30,141 bases of DNA from Haplomitrium mnioides (taxonomy: Eukaryota; Marchantiophyta; Haplomitriopsida; Calobryales). Below the pieces are notes generated by a model that worked only from the letters and a program-made list of their open reading frames with translations, made no database searches and was not told the DNA's origin. The DNA is taken from positions 1-30,141 of the forward strand of contig JBNGIS010022188.1 in assembly GCA_049999725.1 (NCBI GenBank), given 5' to 3'. The translations under genes were made by a program, and so were the position numbers. Of this stretch, positions 1 to 9,564 are shown one piece after another. How positions within the stretch are numbered: the first letter of the stretch is position 1; every line of letters starts with the position of its first letter.

Positions 1-370
1 GGGATGTTATCAATCAAGGCTCTTGAGCTTGAAAAACTAGACTGAGAGTGGCTAGTTAACTGTGGATCCTTGAAAGACCCGGATCAACACCTTTACCTTT
101 TTAATGGGGAAGGTGAGAAATTCAACTTGGGCCTTGTGATCCAAATCACTATGATCAGAGATGGCCAATGAGCCAACATCGGGCTGCTTGTATAGTCACA
201 AGATGCAAGTACCCTGTACAAGGCAAACCACAAACAATTTGCTTTTTCCAAAATGAATGAGAAGGATATTTTTGTCAAGCATCTTCAGACAACAAAGGAA
301 GGTGACAAGGCACTATTTTAAAACCCTTTTTGGTTTGTTTTCTTTTTTGACTGATTCGGAAAACTTGGGA

Positions 371-780
371 GTGCATTCACACATGGACTCTTGGGTTCAG
401 GCGCGCTTAGACTCTCCAATCCATGCGTGCATGGAATCCTAGGTCTACGCAAGCAAGGACTCGGGAATCCATACGTGCATGGTCTCCCTGTTCAATGCGC
501 GCGTTGACTCCCAAGTCTGGGCCCGCATGGACTTTGGAGTCCCTGTGCGCATGGACTCCTAGGTCCAGGCGTGTAAGGACTCCAAAGTCCATGCGCGCTT
601 GGACTTGAGAGTCCACACGCATCAAATAGGGAGACCATGCGCGTATGGACTCCCACGTCCAGGCCCGCTTGGACTATCAGGTCCATACAGGCATGGACTC
701 CCAAGTCTTTGCACGCTTGGACTCATAGGTCCATGCGCGCATGGTTTCCTAGGTGCATCTGTGCATAGACTTCATTGTCT
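371..780. repeat. 24-bp palindromic minisatellite, array 1 (about 17 degenerate units)
   Basis: Tandem units, mostly of exactly 24 bp, each consist of a 16-bp near-palindrome of the type TCCATGCGCGCATGGA and an 8-bp spacer ending in variants of CCTAGG or CCCAAG. Units differ at several positions, so the array is old. Because 24 is a multiple of three and the core is self-complementary, both strands show long open frames with eight-residue repeats. I treat those as by-products. The array lies inside inferred intron 1 of the ParB/methyltransferase-like relic. The alternating purine-pyrimidine core (ATGCGCGCAT) could extrude as a cruciform or adopt Z-DNA. Confidence 0.9.
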
Positions 781-856
781 TTTTCCTTACACTCATCATT
801 TGTACTTATGTTTGATCATTTTTTGTTTTGTTTCCAGTTTACTCAATTTTTGGCAG

Positions 857-2284
857 ATTTCATCCATGGCTACAAAGACGCAAAGCGTGTCAAATGGGAT
901 TTCATTAAGTTTGCCATCAACATCAAAATTTTGAAGCCCAAGTAGGGCGTAAATATTCAACAGCTAGTGGTACATCCAAGCGTGGCTGCATTTTCAATTC
1001 ATGCTATAGACCCTTCCATACAGAAAAAGAGAAAGGAGGTGGAGCTAACTGAGGATCCCAAAAAGAAGAAACATGCGGTTCAAAAGAAAAAGCATGTTTT
1101 AGCTCTAGTTATTGAAGAGGAGCTAGCCCCCTCCAAATCTCTAGCAAGGTCGTCTTCTGTTGCCCCTTCGTCCTCAACACCAAGCAGCTCAAGGCAAGAA
1201 ACAGAGCCGAAGCTAGTGTGGGCTCCAACGTTAAGAGCGAAAAGGCAATCGCACAAGGGATTGCAAACTTTCCAAGAAAATGAGCAAGTGGACCCTCATA
1301 CAATGTCTGAGGAAGATAAAAACAAAATCAGGGAGTCTACGAAGAAACAATCACTATTCGGCTAGAAAACTTGAATCTACCTAAACTTGAATTGACAATT
1401 GGAGGCCTTTCCAGATTAGAAGGGTGAATGAATATTTTGTTGAGCTTTTGGCACTGAGAACGCTCAAAAATAAATATGCGCACAGTTTTTTTTATCATTA
1501 TTGTTGACCTAAAGTGCGGGTTGAAGGATAAGTCAAAGCTCGACATTTGGAACCCTGATAAGTATCGCTACGAGATTGCAAAAGGCAATCACAATGGTGC
1601 AGCAAGACAGCTTTTGATCACAAAATACGAAGCAAAGCATCCGGCGCTTTCGCTCTGCAACTGCTATGTCTATGTAGGCCTTACACCAACAGAGGCCCAT
1701 ATTTTTGCAACTGATGACAACTACGACCAAAGATATAGGTTGGAGATGACCTCAATTCAAAAGGTCAATTATTGGCATCAGAGGTTTGTCAAGAGTGGAA
1801 TGGTATCATCCCAGAAATTGAAAAGAGAGTTAGTGCTAGAAACCTTGGAAATCAAGCCCAAGTCGACACTTGAGAAGACAGTCACTTCTCAAGACAACTG
1901 GTTCAAGCTTGCATTTCAAAGTGGTGAGCTTTGGGATCTACAACACAACATACTTTCAATATGGGAGAAAAATATTGTGAAGGGCCAAAAGCCTAAGGCC
2001 AAGGGATCTCTCAAAATGGAGGATATGAAGTGGGCACCTTGAAGGTCCCTTTAGAGTCTTCTTGACGAGGTCAAAGTTTCAGTTTGAGACACGTTGAAGT
2101 TGGAGAGCTTTCAATGGATGAAATGTCTTAGAAGGTAGAGAGACATAAAAGTTGGCAGTGATGGTGAAATTCTTTTTGTTCTGAAGTTTACTGTAGTAGT
2201 TGGGAGTAAGCAAGAGAGGAGTACCCTCTCCATACAGAGGAGTTGAAGATGGCTACATTCTATTCTAGTTTTGAGAAGCTTTTG
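857..2284 (+). pseudogene. Relic exon with lysine-rich region and ParB/sulfiredoxin-like domain
   Basis: Reading resumes at 857 with FIHGYKDAKRVKWDF, hits a stop near 946, and continues to 1365 through a basic region (PKKKKHAVQKKKH, possible nuclear localisation signal) and a Ser-rich stretch. After a frameshift, 1342-1423 reads TIRLENLNLPKLELTIGGL. Another shift gives a frame at 1476-2042 containing YRYEIAKGNHNGAARQL, then CYVYVGLTPTEAHIFATDDN and a helix-like segment MTSIQKVNYWHQRF. In ParB-type N-terminal domains a G-x-H/R-R-x-x-A box is followed by a beta strand and an E-N-x-x-R-like box. G-N-H-N-G-A-A and T-D-D-N-Y-D-Q-R occupy those places here. The resemblance is by eye. It could be an unrelated repeat-encoded protein. 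The reading ends with KGSLKMEDMKWAP at 2042, and out-of-frame coding traces (LKMATFYSSFEKLL) reach the donor at 2285. Confidence 0.45.
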
Positions 2285-2377
2285 GTAAGTATGTTTTTGT
2301 AACTGTACATTCATTTCTTTGGAGTTGCTATGAATTTAGGGTAAGTTGTCTTTAGCTACAACAAAATAGGTTTTGAG

Positions 2378-2664
2378 TTCCTTTGCACAAGGACTTCACA
2401 GTCCATGAGCGCATGGACTTCACAGTCCACGAGTGCCTAGAACTAAAAGTCCATGCGCGCATGGACTATGAAGTCCATGCGCGTAAGGATAGTGAAGTCC
2501 AGACGCACTTGGACATTGAAGTCCATATGCACTTGGACTATGAAGTCCATGCACGCATGGACTGTAAATTTCTTGCACGCAAGGACTATGAAGTCCATTC
2601 ACGCATGGATTTCATAGTCCATGTGCTTAGAGACTTCAATGTCCTTGGTAGTTGTGAGTCCAAG
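2378..2664. repeat. 24-bp palindromic minisatellite, array 2 (about 12 units)
   Basis: Units start at 2378, 2402, 2426, 2450 and so on every 24 bp without slippage. The unit at 2450-2465 is the perfect 16-bp palindrome TCCATGCGCGCATGGA, and spacers are mostly CTATGAAG-like. It is the same family as the array at 371-780 but with a different spacer, so the two arrays expanded separately. It sits inside inferred intron 2 (2285-2748). A 124-codon open frame across it encodes VHARMDYE-like octapeptides. That frame follows from a repeat length divisible by three and is probably not a protein. Confidence 0.92.
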
Positions 2665-2748
2665 ATCTTTGCTCAAATTTTCTTTCTCTCTAAAGTCTTT
2701 GATTTCTTTTATGTCGCCTCTTATTTATTTCCATTTTGCTATATGCAG

Positions 2749-3309
2749 AAAGACTAAATGTTTAAATATCAACTTGCCAAAAAATTGACAGCAGTTGCCA
2801 AAGGGCAAAAACGATAAGGGGTTGAAGAAGCCCCTGAAGATCAAGACCAGACATCGACACTTGTTTCCTACCCTCCTGCTCTTATATTCATTGTCAAAAA
2901 GCTAGAGAGTGGAAATCAAGGTAGAAAAATGATGTTACATCCCTTCCAACTGATGGAATTGTGAGAGACAAGGACAAAGACTTACTGTCCTATGTTGATG
3001 GTCTCAACGTGGCATACTATCAAGTCCATAGGGAGGCTAATGCTTGTCAGTTGAAGAGATTTGTGAAGCCTAGGTGTTTCACTTTGGCAATTGCAAATAT
3101 TCCTTACAGTTACAACCTTAAGGAATGCAAGCATAATGATTCAGAACCAGAACCTTTTTCCAAAGAAGACATTTTTATATAGTTTCATTTTTTACGGTAA
3201 TCACTACCTTGGATTTTTGGTCTTTTGTGATTATACATTTGTCGTAGCATTTTGGCATCGTTGAGGATGCTCTTTTAGAGGTTTTTTGTGCCATTGACCA
3301 TGGCATCTA
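2749..3309 (+). pseudogene. Relic exon: methyltransferase-like domain, N-terminal half (N-I-P-Y motif)
   Basis: From the acceptor at 2748 one frame runs to about 2930 with two stops. A one-base shift in an A-run then leads into DKDLLSYVDGLNVAYYQVHR and, at 3090-3180, FTLAIANIPYSYNLKECK. The N-I-P-Y tetrapeptide (3096-3107) follows a hydrophobic strand, as motif IV (D/N-P-P-Y) does in N4-cytosine and N6-adenine DNA methyltransferases. After a stop at 3181 a shifted frame reads TTLDFWSFVIIHLS and FGIVEDALLEVFCAIDHGI up to the donor at 3310. In that enzyme class motif IV contacts the flipped base and motif I binds S-adenosylmethionine. The second position here is I rather than P, which may be family variation or decay. 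Confidence 0.45.
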
Positions 3310-3407
3310 GTAAGCTCTTTTTTAATTTTTTGGTTTTTCAATTTACCATCTTTAGTTTTCTTGCACATTGTTTTCAGTGTTTGATTTGTTTGTTTTTCTT
3401 ATTACAG

Positions 3408-3950
3408 GGACAAAAGCAACATTCATCATTCCAGTGGTCCAAGAATTATACACGCCCACAAGTATTGGACAGTAGGCTACTAGACAAAAGAAGGAAAGAG
3501 AAGCATGATGCTCTTCAATTTGCAACCCACTCAAGTGAGTGGTCTCCCTCGACAAATAATACGTAGTGTGTTTAGTTGTCCTACGGTTTTGGTCAAACGT
3601 AAACATCTAGAAGATGATGTTTATGTGAATGTATATCAAAAGCCGCAGGCTCTTGTGAGAGCATAGTTCTTGACAGAAGGTTAGAAACTGCTTGAAGGAG
3701 TTCTCTTTTGCGCGGTGGAGTGGGAAGGAAATGGTAAAGCTTCAATTTAAATTTGTGTATAACGAGTATAAAGTGTAAAAATATGTATATAAGTACTTGT
3801 GAGGAAATTTTGGATATCATTGGCCAATGAGAGAAGGCTGACTGAGGAGGAAGTTGATGTCTTTTTCAGCAAAGAAAAAAAAAACTTTTTTTTGGTAAAA
3901 CTAATCTAAGTGTTGAGGGCCATCCAGCCCCTATCTACCTATCTATCTAT
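3408..3950 (+). pseudogene. Relic exon: methyltransferase-like domain, C-terminal half (Q-K-P and G-G-V-G motifs)
   Basis: Splicing at 3309/3408 continues the frame as DKSNIHHSSGPRIIHAHKYW, with a stop at about 3478. It goes on through MMLFNLQPTQ, IIRSVFSCPTVLVKRKH and NVYQKPQALVRA to a stop at 3664-3666. Past that stop the same frame reads VLDRRLET and, at 3711-3731, RGGVGRK. The order N-I-P-Y, then Q-K-P-x-x-L, then G-G-x-G is that of class-beta amino-methyltransferases, in which motif I follows motif IV. Motif I is damaged (G-G-V-G-R-K). A later shifted frame gives ANERRLTEEEVDVFFSKEK at about 3821-3880, probably the acidic tail of the same protein. The gene is clearly non-functional here. 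Confidence 0.5.
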
Positions 3951-4048
3951 TTCTATGTGTTGGTGGACAGCTTGCCCAGGAGCCAGGTGAAGAGTATTGA
4001 TGGAAGCCGGTGCCCTGAACTAGGTTTGTCCAAGGACAGAGAAGTTAA

Positions 4049-4435
4049 GCGGTGGCCTTACACCCTTGTGGAGCTGCCTCTCGAAAGGAAGAGATTGTGA
4101 AATCATTATATATTGCTTCTAAGTTGTTGCAAGAACACTTATGGGATATTTGGAATGAATCTGAGAAGGCCACGTATGAAGAAATGTTTCTGTGAGGAGG
4201 AGGATTTCCTACAACTAGGCAAAGAAAGGTGCAGTGCTTAGTCCAGCGATGAAGAGGAATCCTCTGCGAATTGAAATATGGAGAAGATTTTTGCATGGAA
4301 GAAACATTGCGTCATATTGAATACATCACGTATGTGCATTCACGAGTTGGGAAGAATTTTTGGATATTTCAAAGGTATGGTTTTCTAAGCTTCTTAGCAG
4401 ACAAAATCAAAAAGGGCAGGATTCAAAAGTGAAGA
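4049..4435 (+). pseudogene. Coherent but interrupted reading frame of unknown family
   Basis: One frame from about 4049 reads through EEIVKSLYIASKLLQEHLWD, a stop at 4192, GGGFPTTRQRKVQCLVQR, a stop at about 4249, then RGILCELKYGEDFCMEETLR, HIEYITYVHSRVGKNFW and FLADKIKKGRIQK, to a stop near 4431. The composition (buried aromatic and charged residues, one frame over about 125 codons with only two internal stops) looks like decayed coding sequence. I do not recognise a family. It may be a further exon of the methyltransferase-like relic just upstream or part of a neighbouring repeat. Confidence 0.35.
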
Positions 4436-6818
4436 ATTGTCCTGCGCATGAGCCATGTTGTGGAAATTCTATAATAAAAAATGCAGTCTTGTGGAGAAAT
4501 TGATCTCTGGTGTGTGAGAACTTTTGCAGGTTGCCAGCTAAGAGGTCCGAGGGGAATTCATATGTGTGAAAATTCCCTGTGAACCTTTGCGAAGAAATTA
4601 AGGTGAGAGGAGGTTCTGACGAGGAAGGTAAGTTACGAGGAGATTCTTGGAAGAATCAATTTGCAAACAATCAACCTGTGGCAAAAATATTGTTTGTGAT
4701 GAGGATCTGCGAGGGGGCTTGCGAATCAATTCCCAGTGGAGCGGAGACTTACTAATTGAAGTGAAGAATTGTCGTGCGCGAGAGCCTAATGCGGAAAGTT
4801 GTATGAGTGGAAAGGAAATTGAGCAGAAGTCAATCAAATCAGCGAGGAAATGATCGGCGACAAAATTTTGCTATGCAAATTGTTTGAATCGGATGGAATT
4901 AAAAGTTTAAAAGGAATGAGAAGGATTTGGAAGCGAGCGGAAGGAAGGTTTGAGAAGGGTCTGTGGTCCAAAGAAGGTGTCGGAACTGCACCTTCTTAAG
5001 TGGGGAGCCTCGGTTAAGGGGGTTCCGATCCATTGTAGTATACCCCGGTTAAGGGGGTTCCGATAAGTGTCTGTATGCGGATTCGAAGTGGAGATCCCCG
5101 AGTAAGTTGGTTCCATATAGGATTCCAAAGTTGGGATCTCCGGTTACAAAGGCTACATTCCGAAGTGTTCGATGGAAGGATAATTGGCGAAATAGCAACT
5201 AAACGAAGCGGTGATAGATGAAACAGCGACTTGTTGGTGTTTTGCATGATAAGGATTGTTGCGGAAAAGCGAGTGATAAGAGAAGTTTGAATGGAAAATC
5301 AGTGATTTATCGTGGTTTCAATGCGGAAGTTGAACTGAAAGTTCGAAAAGTCAAAACAACTACTTGCAAAAGTCGAAAAGTTTGAAATTGAAAGGGAGAT
5401 GAAGTGAGGAGTTAGTGAAAGTTCAAAAATTAGCATAAGAACAATCGCTAGTAATTAGTTCTTATGGCGAGCGAATTTAGTTTAAGTTAGTGAAAGAATG
5501 TTGCTTAGTTTAAGAACACACTGTGAGTTGTTAGTTCTTATTGTAAACTTAGTAAGGGAAAGTTAGTGTGTAGAGAAGTAAGTTAGTTTGATTTGGAACT
5601 ATGATGACTGTTATTGTCAGTTGAGTAAGACAATGGGTATAAGCCTGTTGGCGAGCTCCTGTTTTGTGGATTGTCTCATTGTACATGTGTGTTTCAAGTA
5701 AAACTTATGAGATTTTTGTCTGTGAGGTCCCGTGCTCATGTTGTTGATTGCAGATTTATGAGGAGCAGTTTGATGAAGGAATAAGGATTTGAAGTTAGAG
5801 TTGGTTGGTGAATGTTTTGCAGGTTTGCAACTGAAGAAGTCAGTCAGATTGCATTAGAGAAGTGCATGTCAAGGGGTACTTGAGTGTGTTCTGCTAGTGG
5901 GTCTGGGTTCTGAGTTCCAGATTGTGATTTGTAGGAGGTTTAGTGGCAAATCAATTTTGCTTCTGTTCTGTTCTGTGTTTGTTAAATTCTTAAAGAGAGA
6001 ACCTTCTGTGATTCTCCAGTTAGTGGATACTTGGTTGGTGGGTTGCAGTAGAGCAAGGAGTGCTTAGATTTGTATGTGCCTATGGATTAGATGGTCATTT
6101 CACAAATAAACAGAGTAGTGGGTGGTTGGAAGAACAACAAGTGGATGTGAGATCAGGAGGGTTGTTCCATAGCTGAGCTCTCAGCATCAAGCTGTGGGGT
6201 ATATTGGGTTGGAGTGGCCTGAGTATCTAGTTTCAGAGAAGTGAGGTGAAGCAATGAAGGTAGGGACTGGAGTGTTGGTTTGAGAGTTTCAAGCAAGTTG
6301 GGTAATTGGTTGCTTGGGAATTTCTCTGATACAACTCAGGTTTAAAATCAATCTATGCATCAGCTTTCTTATCCTAGAAATGTAAGTCATACAATTTGAG
6401 TAATTCTTGGCTTTTGCTCTATTGTATTGAGTAGTAGAAGTGATTTGTGTGTTTGGTTTTTGGAGTAAAAGGTTGTCAGTCCTAGAGTGGAGTGAGATCC
6501 ATCTCTAAACTGATAAAGTGCAGTTTCAGAACTCTTTAAAGAATCTGGAAAGTTGGTAAAAGTGAATTAAGAGCAGATTTTTATATAGATCTTGCGTGGT
6601 TTGATCTATGGTTGTTTTTTTTGGGGTTGGAGTGCCACTGCCATGCTATGACATCTCTTTACAAATTTTTTAATTGACCATTTATCAATGTAGCAAGTTT
6701 GGATCTTAGATCTTTTCTCTAGATCCAGAACATGCCTTTTCTGTGCTTTACAGCTTATGTGAAACTACATTGCTATAGAATATGATAGGTCTATCTATAT
6801 TTTTCAGAGAGTTTTGAT
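4436..6818. other. Spacer without recognised gene; short repeats
   Basis: Only short, scattered open frames are seen and none resembles a known protein. A motif AGTGAAGAATTGTC followed by TGCGC occurs at about 4429 and again at about 4759. A degenerate tandem repeat lies at 5011-5165 (separate entry). The stretch 5400-6800 is rich in GTTAGTTT-like and pyrimidine tracts and looks like untranslated or intronic sequence of an old element. I see no RNA gene. Confidence 0.5.
5011..5165. repeat. Degenerate short tandem repeat
   Basis: The 19-mer CGGTTAAGGGGGTTCCGAT occurs exactly at 5011-5029 and 5046-5064. Weaker versions follow near 5098 (CCGAGTAAGTTGGTTCC) and 5138 (CCGGTTACAAAGG). Spacing is 35 bp, then about 50 and 40 bp. 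Confidence 0.7.
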
Positions 6819-7040
6819 GATGGCTTCCTTGCCATCTGATGTGACAGAATCATAGACAGTGTATTTGTACCATAAGGAACTTGTTCCTCCTGATACTGCA
6901 GGTGCTACTGGTGATTCTGTTGCCATCTCTAGGACTTGAAAGTCTCGGCAGGACTCTCTAGTGGCTACAGATGCTCAGCTAGTAAATTTAGATGACACAA
7001 TTCCTCCTGAAGAAGATAGAGCTGTAGCATCTGGTTGATG
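6819..7040 (+). pseudogene. Short decayed reading frame, possible first exon
   Basis: From an ATG at 6819 one frame runs MMASLPSDVTES, stop, TVYLYHKELVPPDTAGATGD, stop, SLVATDAQLVNLDDTIPPEE, and ends at TGA near 7038. The two internal stops in an otherwise protein-like, acidic sequence suggest decay. A second short frame at about 7146-7235 (FEQNDLVFKKISKEVYAGLE) may be its next exon. The product is unknown. Its position just before another palindrome array suggests a second copy of the gene type seen at 1-4435, but no shared sequence proves it. Confidence 0.3.
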
Positions 7041-7299
7041 AAATTTTCTTACATAATAAAGTATTTTTTTACAAAGTTTTATTTACTAAAGTTTCAATCT
7101 TGTTGCCCTCCCAATTCATTTTAAGTATGTTTATCACGATTCAATTTGGTGCGCAAAATGGTTTTTGAACAAAATGATTTGGTTTTCAAGAAAATTAGCA
7201 AAGAAGTCTACGCTGGCTTGGAAGCTCACTTTCCTTTTTTCATTTTCTATTCCTTCTTAGATGACCTTTTTCATTCTCTACTTCCAATTACTCAGCAGT

Positions 7300-7445
7300 C
7301 TTGGATCGCTCCAATAGTCTATGTGGGCATGGGCTTCAGTTATTCAAGCTCAAGTTAGTTTTAGTTGTTCTTACGCGCAAGTATCTTTCAAGCAAAGTGT
7401 GCCTACACTTGGACCTCAGATGTCCATGTACGCATAGGCTTCAAC
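7300..7445. repeat. Eroded 24-bp palindromic minisatellite, array 3
   Basis: Units such as TCTATGTGGGCATGGGCTTC, ACGCGCAAGTATCTTTC and TCCATGTACGCATAGGCTTC are recognisable members of the family in arrays 1 and 2, but only three to five degenerate units remain. The array follows a short possible exon, as arrays 1 and 2 do. Confidence 0.6.
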
Positions 7446-7897
7446 AATCTTTTTACAATTTTGCTTCAACAATTGTCTTGTGCCAACACTTTAGGATTCC
7501 ACTTCAAAGTTTTTTTTGTATAAAATTTGAATGTTTCGATCAAATTTCTAAATTATTGATATCATGGTTAGTTTTGAAAATATTTAACAACAAATGTCGT
7601 ATAATTTTTTCTATATATTTTGTTTGTTGATGCTCATGCTTTTGAAAGATAAAATTATAGAAGCAATTTTGTTAAAATACTCATAAAAAATCTGTTTTAA
7701 ATACAATGTGCACTCAAAGTGAGTTATTTTGGTATGTATCACTACATTTTTTTACGAACAAATATTGCTAGCGTGAAAATCATGACTTTGAATGCTAAAA
7801 TTAAAAAATTTGTTTTTGAGAGCAAAAAATGAAACAGAAACCCTCTAGCGGCTCTTGGTTCAAAGTAACGGTTGTTGCTTGTACTATTACACAAGTG
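7446..7897. other. AT-rich spacer, nothing recognised
   Basis: AT-rich sequence without convincing coding potential. It ends where similarity to the retroelement reverse transcriptase begins (about 7898). Confidence 0.5.
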
Positions 7898-9564
7898 ATG
7901 TGCCAAAGACAACTTTTTGCACGAGGTATGGGCATTTTGTGTGGAAGGTCTTTACATTTGGTATCTAATACTCTAACAATATTCATGAATCAAATCCATC
8001 AAATTTTTGATAGGTTATTGGATAAGTCAGTTTTGGTATTTTTGGATGACATTCTTATTTTTAGTAAAACTGAAGCTGAGCACTACAATCATTTGAAAGA
8101 AGTATTGCAAAGGTTGCGCAATTAGAAGCTTTATTGCAAGAGATCCAAGTGCAAATTTTAGAAGCAAGAGGTTGCTTACCTAGGGCACAAGGTGTTTGCG
8201 GATGGTATCAAGATGGAAGAAGAGAAAATGAAAGCTATCACAAAGTGGCCAACACCAAATGAGGCACATGACATTAGAGCCTTCAATGGATTGGAAAGCT
8301 TCAATCGACAATTCATCCATTATTATGCACATATTGTTGCACCACTTACAGATTTGTTAAGCAAGGAGGTCAAGTTTCAATGGATCATCAAAGAGCAAGC
8401 AACATTTCAACAATTTAAGAATGCAGTCTTTTCTCATCCAACTCTACAGCCATATGATCCAAAATCACATTGTATAGTTGATTTTGATGCTTCAAATTTT
8501 ATTATTCGAGCAACTTTACAACAAGAGTTTATGAATGGACTTCATCCAACTGCCTTCATGTCACGATCAATTAAATGTGGTGGAGAGAAATTATTCTACA
8601 AATGATTGAGAGCAATCAACAATGGTTTATGCTACCAAGGTGTGGAGGCACTATCTTTTCAGAAGACTTGTATTTATGCCCACATACCACAAGCCATTGT
8701 TACAAGCAATCCATTTAAAAAATATAACAAGTCGCCATCATCAATGAAAAGATCAAATAAAACTCTTTGATATCAAGCTAGAGTACAAGTATGGAAGGTT
8801 CCACACCATTCTTGACGCATTGTCATGAAGTTTGGATCATCAAGTGAATACAATAAAGGTGGTTAACATTAGCATATCATATCTAGATGACACAACAAGT
8901 GGAAGTTATCCACAAATTACAAGAATATATGTTTTTTAGTCTTGTTTGGGCACGATTGGCCATGAAAGATAGTGAGTATCATTCTTTTTCCATTCAAGAT
9001 GGTATTCTCTATCAAGGTCATCAAATATATGTTCCACAAGATGACATGCTTTAAATGGCTCCTTTACAAAAATCGCATAGCATTCCTATATCAAGACATC
9101 TTGGAGTAGATAAAACTACATAGTTGCTTTAGCAAACTTGGTGGTTGCCCAACTTGGCTTGAGATGTTCATGGTTTTGTTCGCTTGTGTGAAAGTTGTTA
9201 GCTAAACAAAGCTTCAAATAAAAAACCAGCGGGACTTCTTTAGCCACTACCAATTCCTACTACTCATTGAGAGCATGTAAGTTTGGATCTTGTCACTTCA
9301 CTTCCAGCTATGTCTTGTAGGTTTACTACTATTGTGATGTTTGTGGAGAAGCCTAGTAAACAAACTCATTTAGCACTAACAATAGATCTAGTAGATACTC
9401 TACAATTAGCAAAAATTTACTTTGATACTATTTTCCAACATAATAGAATGCCTAAGGTGTTAATATTTGATAGTGATCCACATTTCACTGAAAATTTTTG
9501 GCGAGATTTGTTCAAAATTTTAGGAACAAAACTCTCTATATCTGTTTCTTATCATTTTCAAGCA
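7898..9564 (+). pseudogene. Older Ty3/gypsy element, left half: RT end, RNase H, integrase start
   Basis: This is the left half of the host retrotransposon. It starts abruptly inside RT, so it is 5'-truncated. RT is seen as QIHQIFDRLL and LVFLDDILIFSK (the Y/F-L-D-D catalytic box) at 7990-8070, followed by a stop at 8122. The RT/RNase H connection gives HYYAHIVAPLTDLLSKEVKF (8316-8375). RNase H gives IVDFDASNF (8477-8503). The fragment TSRHH, KLEYKYGRFHTILDALS follows near 8730-8826. Integrase pieces include SLDLVTSLPA (9280), PKQTHLAL and IFDSDPHFTENFWRD (about 9466-9510). The frame ends in a Y-H-F-Q-A context at 9564, exactly where the inserted element begins. Several stops and frameshifts are present. 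The right half continues at 14532. Confidence 0.88.
9560..9564. repeat. Target-site duplication, left copy (AAGCA)
   Basis: AAGCA directly precedes the left LTR and recurs right after the right LTR at 14532-14536. The Gln-Ala codons of the integrase Y-H-P-Q-A motif cover this site, and the intact relative at about 13300 shows the same bases uninterrupted. Confidence 0.8.

Larger units (their letters stand above)
1..4435 (+). pseudogene. Decayed multi-exon gene: ParB/Srx-like plus DNA methyltransferase-like protein
   Basis: Overall call for a broken gene entering from the left edge. Inferred exons are 1-301, 857-2284, 2749-3309 and 3408 onward, with later coding traces to about 4432. Intron 1 (302-856) is supported because one frame runs from base 1 to 301, with stops at 43, 172 and about 205, and resumes in the same frame at 857 after an AG. 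Intron 2 (2285-2748) has a strong GTAAGT donor and an ATGCAG acceptor. Intron 3 (3310-3407) has GTAAGC and a pyrimidine tract ending ACAG. Exon 1 includes KANHKQFAFSKMNEKDIF, which I do not recognise. There are many stops and frameshifts, so no intact product is expected. A transposon-encoded or anciently transferred gene is possible. The domain calls are inferences from motif order and are given in separate entries. Confidence 0.5.

Noticed and set aside
407-934. Several open frames on both strands across the first palindrome array
   Set aside because: Repeat length 24 is divisible by three and the core is self-complementary, so open frames arise on both strands automatically. Splice evidence places the array in an intron.
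371-2664. CRISPR array
   Set aside because: Units are contiguous 24-bp palindromes with 8-bp spacers that are themselves repeated, in a plant nuclear context with no cas genes.
2383-2757. 124-codon frame with VHARMDYE-type octapeptides
   Set aside because: Same cause as array 1. It lies between a strong GTAAGT donor (2285) and an AG acceptor (2748), so it is more likely intronic than a repeat protein.
4035-4070. 5S rRNA-like fragment (AGAAGTTAAGCGGTGG)
   Set aside because: Only about ten bases match the 5S core; the rest of the gene and its internal promoter are absent.
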